DNA from: JAUREX01 sp044356825
Lineage (GTDB): Bacteria; Pseudomonadota; Alphaproteobacteria; Rhodobacterales; Rhodobacteraceae
Direction of reading: 5' to 3'
Length of the DNA stretch: 8,610 bases
Assembly (NCBI GenBank): GCA_044356825.1
Contig: JBIKVM010000130.1
Span: forward strand, 1 to 8,610
Part shown: one piece after another, positions 7,097 through 8,610 of the stretch
Numbering within the stretch: position 1 is the first letter of the stretch
Layout of the letters: each line of letters starts with the position of its first letter
Program-made: the position numbers and the translations under genes
Notes under the pieces: model-generated
Databases searched by the model: none
What the model was told of the DNA's origin: nothing
The model's input: only the letters and a program-made list of their open reading frames with translations

Positions 7097-7108
7097 CTAA
7101 CATGTTAG
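7097..7108. promoter_or_regulatory. Perfect 12-base palindrome, candidate operator
   Basis: CTAACATGTTAG reads the same on both strands and lies in the only clearly AT-rich patch of the divergent region. It sits five bases upstream of the predicted -35 of the minus-strand operon and about 77 bases before the ATPase start, a position from which one dimeric regulator could control both directions. The regulator family cannot be assigned: LacI, GntR or another helix-turn-helix type is possible, and no regulator gene is in the window. Confidence 0.5.
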
Positions 7109-7174
7109 CATGACAAGGTGGTGGACAGCCTCGTGCCTGCGTTCTATCCGTTGTCGGCACAAGCTGAGCGTTCG

Positions 7175-7179
7175 GGAGG
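7175..7179 (+). promoter_or_regulatory. Ribosome binding site of the ABC ATPase gene
   Basis: GGAGG is five bases before the ATG at 7185. It selects this start over the upstream in-frame ATG at 7110, whose extra 25 residues (Trp, Arg and Cys rich) do not resemble any ATPase N-terminus and would overlap the candidate operator. Confidence 0.75.
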
Positions 7180-7184
7180 GCGAC

Positions 7185-8240
7185 ATGGCCGAGGTAGAAA
7201 TCCGCGCGTTGCGCAAGTCCTACGGGTCGGTCGCCGTCGTGCACGGGGTGGATGTCGATATCGCCGACGGCCAGTTCGTCGTGCTCGTGGGCCCGTCGGG
7301 ATGCGGAAAGTCGACGCTCCTGCGCATGATCGCGGGCCTCGAGGGCATCACGGGCGGCACGATCCGGATCGGCGGGCGCGTCGTCAACAACCTGCCGCCG
7401 GCCGAGCGCGACATCGCCATGGTCTTTCAGAACTACGCCCTCTATCCGCACAAGACGGTCGCGGCGAACATGGGTTTTCCCCTGCGGATGAAGGGGATGG
7501 CCAAGCCCGATATCGAGGCGCGCGTGGCCAAGGCCGCCGCCATCCTCGGGCTTGAGCCCTATCTTGCGCGCTATCCGCGCGAGCTTTCGGGCGGCCAGCG
7601 CCAGCGCGTCGCGATGGGGCGTGCCATCGTGCGCGACCCGCAGGTGTTCCTGTTCGACGAGCCGCTCTCGAACCTCGACGCCAAGCTGCGCGTCCAGATG
7701 CGCTCGGAGATCCGCGAGCTGCACCAGCGCCTCGGCACCACGACCGTCTATGTCACCCACGACCAGATCGAGGCGATGACGATGGCCGACCGGATCGTCG
7801 TCATGCGCGATGGCCACATCGCGCAGGTGGGCGCCCCGCTCGAGGTCTACGACCGCCCGGCGAATGTCTTCGTCGCGGGCTTCATCGGCTCGCCCGCCAT
7901 GAACCTCATGCCCGCGACGGTCGTCGCCGGCGGGCAGGTCGAGGTCGGCGGCACGCGGCTGTCGGCGCCCGAGGCGGCGGGCCTCGCGCCCGGGGCACAG
8001 GTCACTTATGGCGTGCGGCCCGAACATCTCGATCTGGCGGACGCGGGCATCGCCGCGCGTGTCGCGGTCGTCGAGCCGACCGGGTCCGAGACGCATCTTG
8101 TCCTGCACGCCGAGGGGCGCGATCTGGTCGCGGTCGTGCGCGACCGGGTCGCGATCCGGCCCGGGGACGCGGTACGGCTCGCGCCGCGCGCAGGGCTCCA
8201 TCACCTCTTTGAAGCCACCACGGGGGCGCGCATCGGATGA
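7185..8240 (+). CDS. Sugar ABC transporter ATPase, MalK/UgpC-like
   Basis: The 351-residue cytoplasmic ATPase should energise the two permeases encoded on the other strand. All ABC motifs are present: Walker A GPSGCGKST (36-44), Q-loop Gln82 in VFQNYALYPHK, signature LSGGQ (134-138), Walker B VFLFDEP with Asp158 and Glu159, D-loop SNLDAKLR (162-169) and switch His192 in VTHDQ. After GFIGSPAMN comes the C-terminal OB/TOBE regulatory region of the MalK/UgpC type (about 240-350), containing YGVRPEHLDL. The length is typical (350-370). The nucleotide-binding motifs are intact, so it should be active. ATPases of this class often serve several CUT1 importers, but the position across a shared promoter region argues that this one belongs to the neighbouring transporter. 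It overlaps the downstream hydrolase by four bases (ATGA). Confidence 0.95.
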   Translation: MAEVEIRALRKSYGSVAVVHGVDVDIADGQFVVLVGPSGCGKSTLLRMIAGLEGITGGTIRIGGRVVNNLPPAERDIAMVFQNYALYPHKTVAANMGFPLRMKGMAKPDIEARVAKAAAILGLEPYLARYPRELSGGQRQRVAMGRAIVRDPQVFLFDEPLSNLDAKLRVQMRSEIRELHQRLGTTTVYVTHDQIEAMTMADRIVVMRDGHIAQVGAPLEVYDRPANVFVAGFIGSPAMNLMPATVVAGGQVEVGGTRLSAPEAAGLAPGAQVTYGVRPEHLDLADAGIAARVAVVEPTGSETHLVLHAEGRDLVAVVRDRVAIRPGDAVRLAPRAGLHHLFEATTGARIG

Positions 8241-8610
8241 CCCGGGTCGCGCTCTGCTATGGCGACAGCAACACGCATGGCACCATGCCGGTTGCGAGCC
8301 TTGGCGAGATGCGCCGCCACCCGCCTGCCGAACGCTGGCCGAACCGGCTGGCCGCGCTGCTCGCCCCCGAGTGGGAGGTGCTGGCCGAGGGCCATCCCGG
8401 TCGCACGACGCTGCACGACGATCCGATCGAAGGGGCGCATCGCAACGGCCTCACGATCCTGCCCGCGATCCTCGAATCGCACCGGCCGATCGATCTCGTG
8501 ATCCTCAAGCTCGGCACCAACGATCTCAAGCCTCGCTTCGCCGTCGGCGCGCAGGATATCGCGCTGTCGGTCGAGCGGCTGATCCGCGCGATCCGCTCCA
8601 CTCCGGCGGG
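8237..8610 (+). CDS. SGNH/GDSL hydrolase, acyltransferase/arylesterase-like, N-terminal part
   Basis: The frame runs from an ATG at 8237 (ATGA overlap with the ATPase stop) off the window end, giving 124 complete codons of a protein that is normally about 210-220 residues. Block I is CYGDSNTHG with nucleophile Ser11; block II Gly is in EGHPGRTT (Gly55); block III is LGTND with Asn95, completing the oxyanion hole. The catalytic Asp-x-x-His block lies beyond the window. From memory, the layout W-x-x-x-L...EVLAEGHPGRTT-x-x-DDP...NG...LP..L..H.P.DLVI..LGTND.K closely follows the M. smegmatis esterase/acyltransferase (MsAcT). There is no signal peptide, so it should act in the cytoplasm on short acyl esters. 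Its coupling to a transporter ATPase suggests that it deacylates the imported compound, which is an inference. Confidence 0.88.
   Translation, partial: MTRVALCYGDSNTHGTMPVASLGEMRRHPPAERWPNRLAALLAPEWEVLAEGHPGRTTLHDDPIEGAHRNGLTILPAILESHRPIDLVILKLGTNDLKPRFAVGAQDIALSVERLIRAIRSTPA

Larger units (their letters stand above)
7014..7176. repeat. Three CGTTCGG heptamers in the divergent promoter region
   Basis: CGTTCGG occurs on the plus strand at 7014-7020 and 7169-7175 and on the minus strand at 7050-7056. The first and second copies form a longer imperfect inverted repeat: CCACCCGTTCGG at 7009-7020 against CCGAACGGTGG at 7050-7060, with one extra base. The second copy lies near the expected start point of the minus-strand transcript. 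The third, extended to CGTTCGGG, touches the ribosome binding site of the ATPase gene. They could be regulator sites or, for the inverted pair, a leader hairpin; the role is unproven. Confidence 0.4.

Noticed and set aside
5228..7108. A 626-residue plus-strand open frame opposite the binding-protein gene
   Set aside because: Its product is Arg/Gly/Asp/Val rich with no recognisable motif and mirrors the codon pattern of the binding-protein gene. Long antisense frames are expected in DNA with such high third-position GC.
7110..7184. N-terminal extension of the ATPase from ATG 7110
   Set aside because: The extra residues do not resemble any ATPase N-terminus, and a strong ribosome binding site sits directly before the ATG at 7185.
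7089..8204. A 371-residue minus-strand open frame opposite the ATPase
   Set aside because: It is an antisense shadow with composition biased to Arg, Asp and His, while the plus strand carries every ABC ATPase motif.
1..8610. CRISPR arrays, insertion sequences, tRNA or rRNA genes
   Set aside because: No spaced direct-repeat array, transposase motif, terminal inverted repeats or tRNA-like fold was seen. Coding sequence covers almost the whole window.

Overview
The window is GC-rich, densely packed bacterial DNA. Codons strongly favour G or C at the third position, genes abut or overlap by a few bases, and the protein styles resemble alphaproteobacteria, most likely Rhodobacterales or a near relative. 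The lineage is an inference from composition and protein flavour, not from a marker gene. The window looks like an accessory carbohydrate uptake and catabolism locus with eight genes, two of them cut by the window ends.

Left block, plus strand, 1-2769: the C-terminal half of an M42-family metallo-aminopeptidase, a complete FGGY-family sugar kinase, and a creatininase-family metal amidohydrolase. They are tightly spaced and look like one operon. It converges, with a 4-base gap, on the next block.

Central block, minus strand, 2774-6949: an operon read right to left that encodes a large Tat-exported solute-binding protein, two CUT1-type (MalF- and MalG-like) permeases, and a FucU/RbsD-type sugar mutarotase. 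A strong hairpin lies between the binding-protein gene and the first permease gene. It could hold expression of the binding protein above that of the membrane subunits, as in other sugar ABC operons.

Right block, plus strand, 7185-8610: the MalK/UgpC-type ATPase of the transporter, then by a 4-base ATGA overlap the start of a cytoplasmic SGNH hydrolase that resembles the Mycobacterium smegmatis acyltransferase/arylesterase family. The 235-base divergent region 6950-7184 holds a plausible sigma-70-type promoter for the minus operon, a perfect 12-base palindrome just upstream of it, and three copies of a CGTTCGG heptamer. No regulator gene is visible.

Together the genes suggest ATP-driven import of a sugar or sugar derivative, anomer interconversion by the mutarotase and phosphorylation by the kinase. 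What is unusual is that three predicted hydrolases (an M42 peptidase, a creatininase-like amidohydrolase and an SGNH esterase) sit in the same locus. This raises the possibility that the substrate carries an ester or amide substituent that is removed in the cytoplasm. The sugar itself cannot be named from the sequence.
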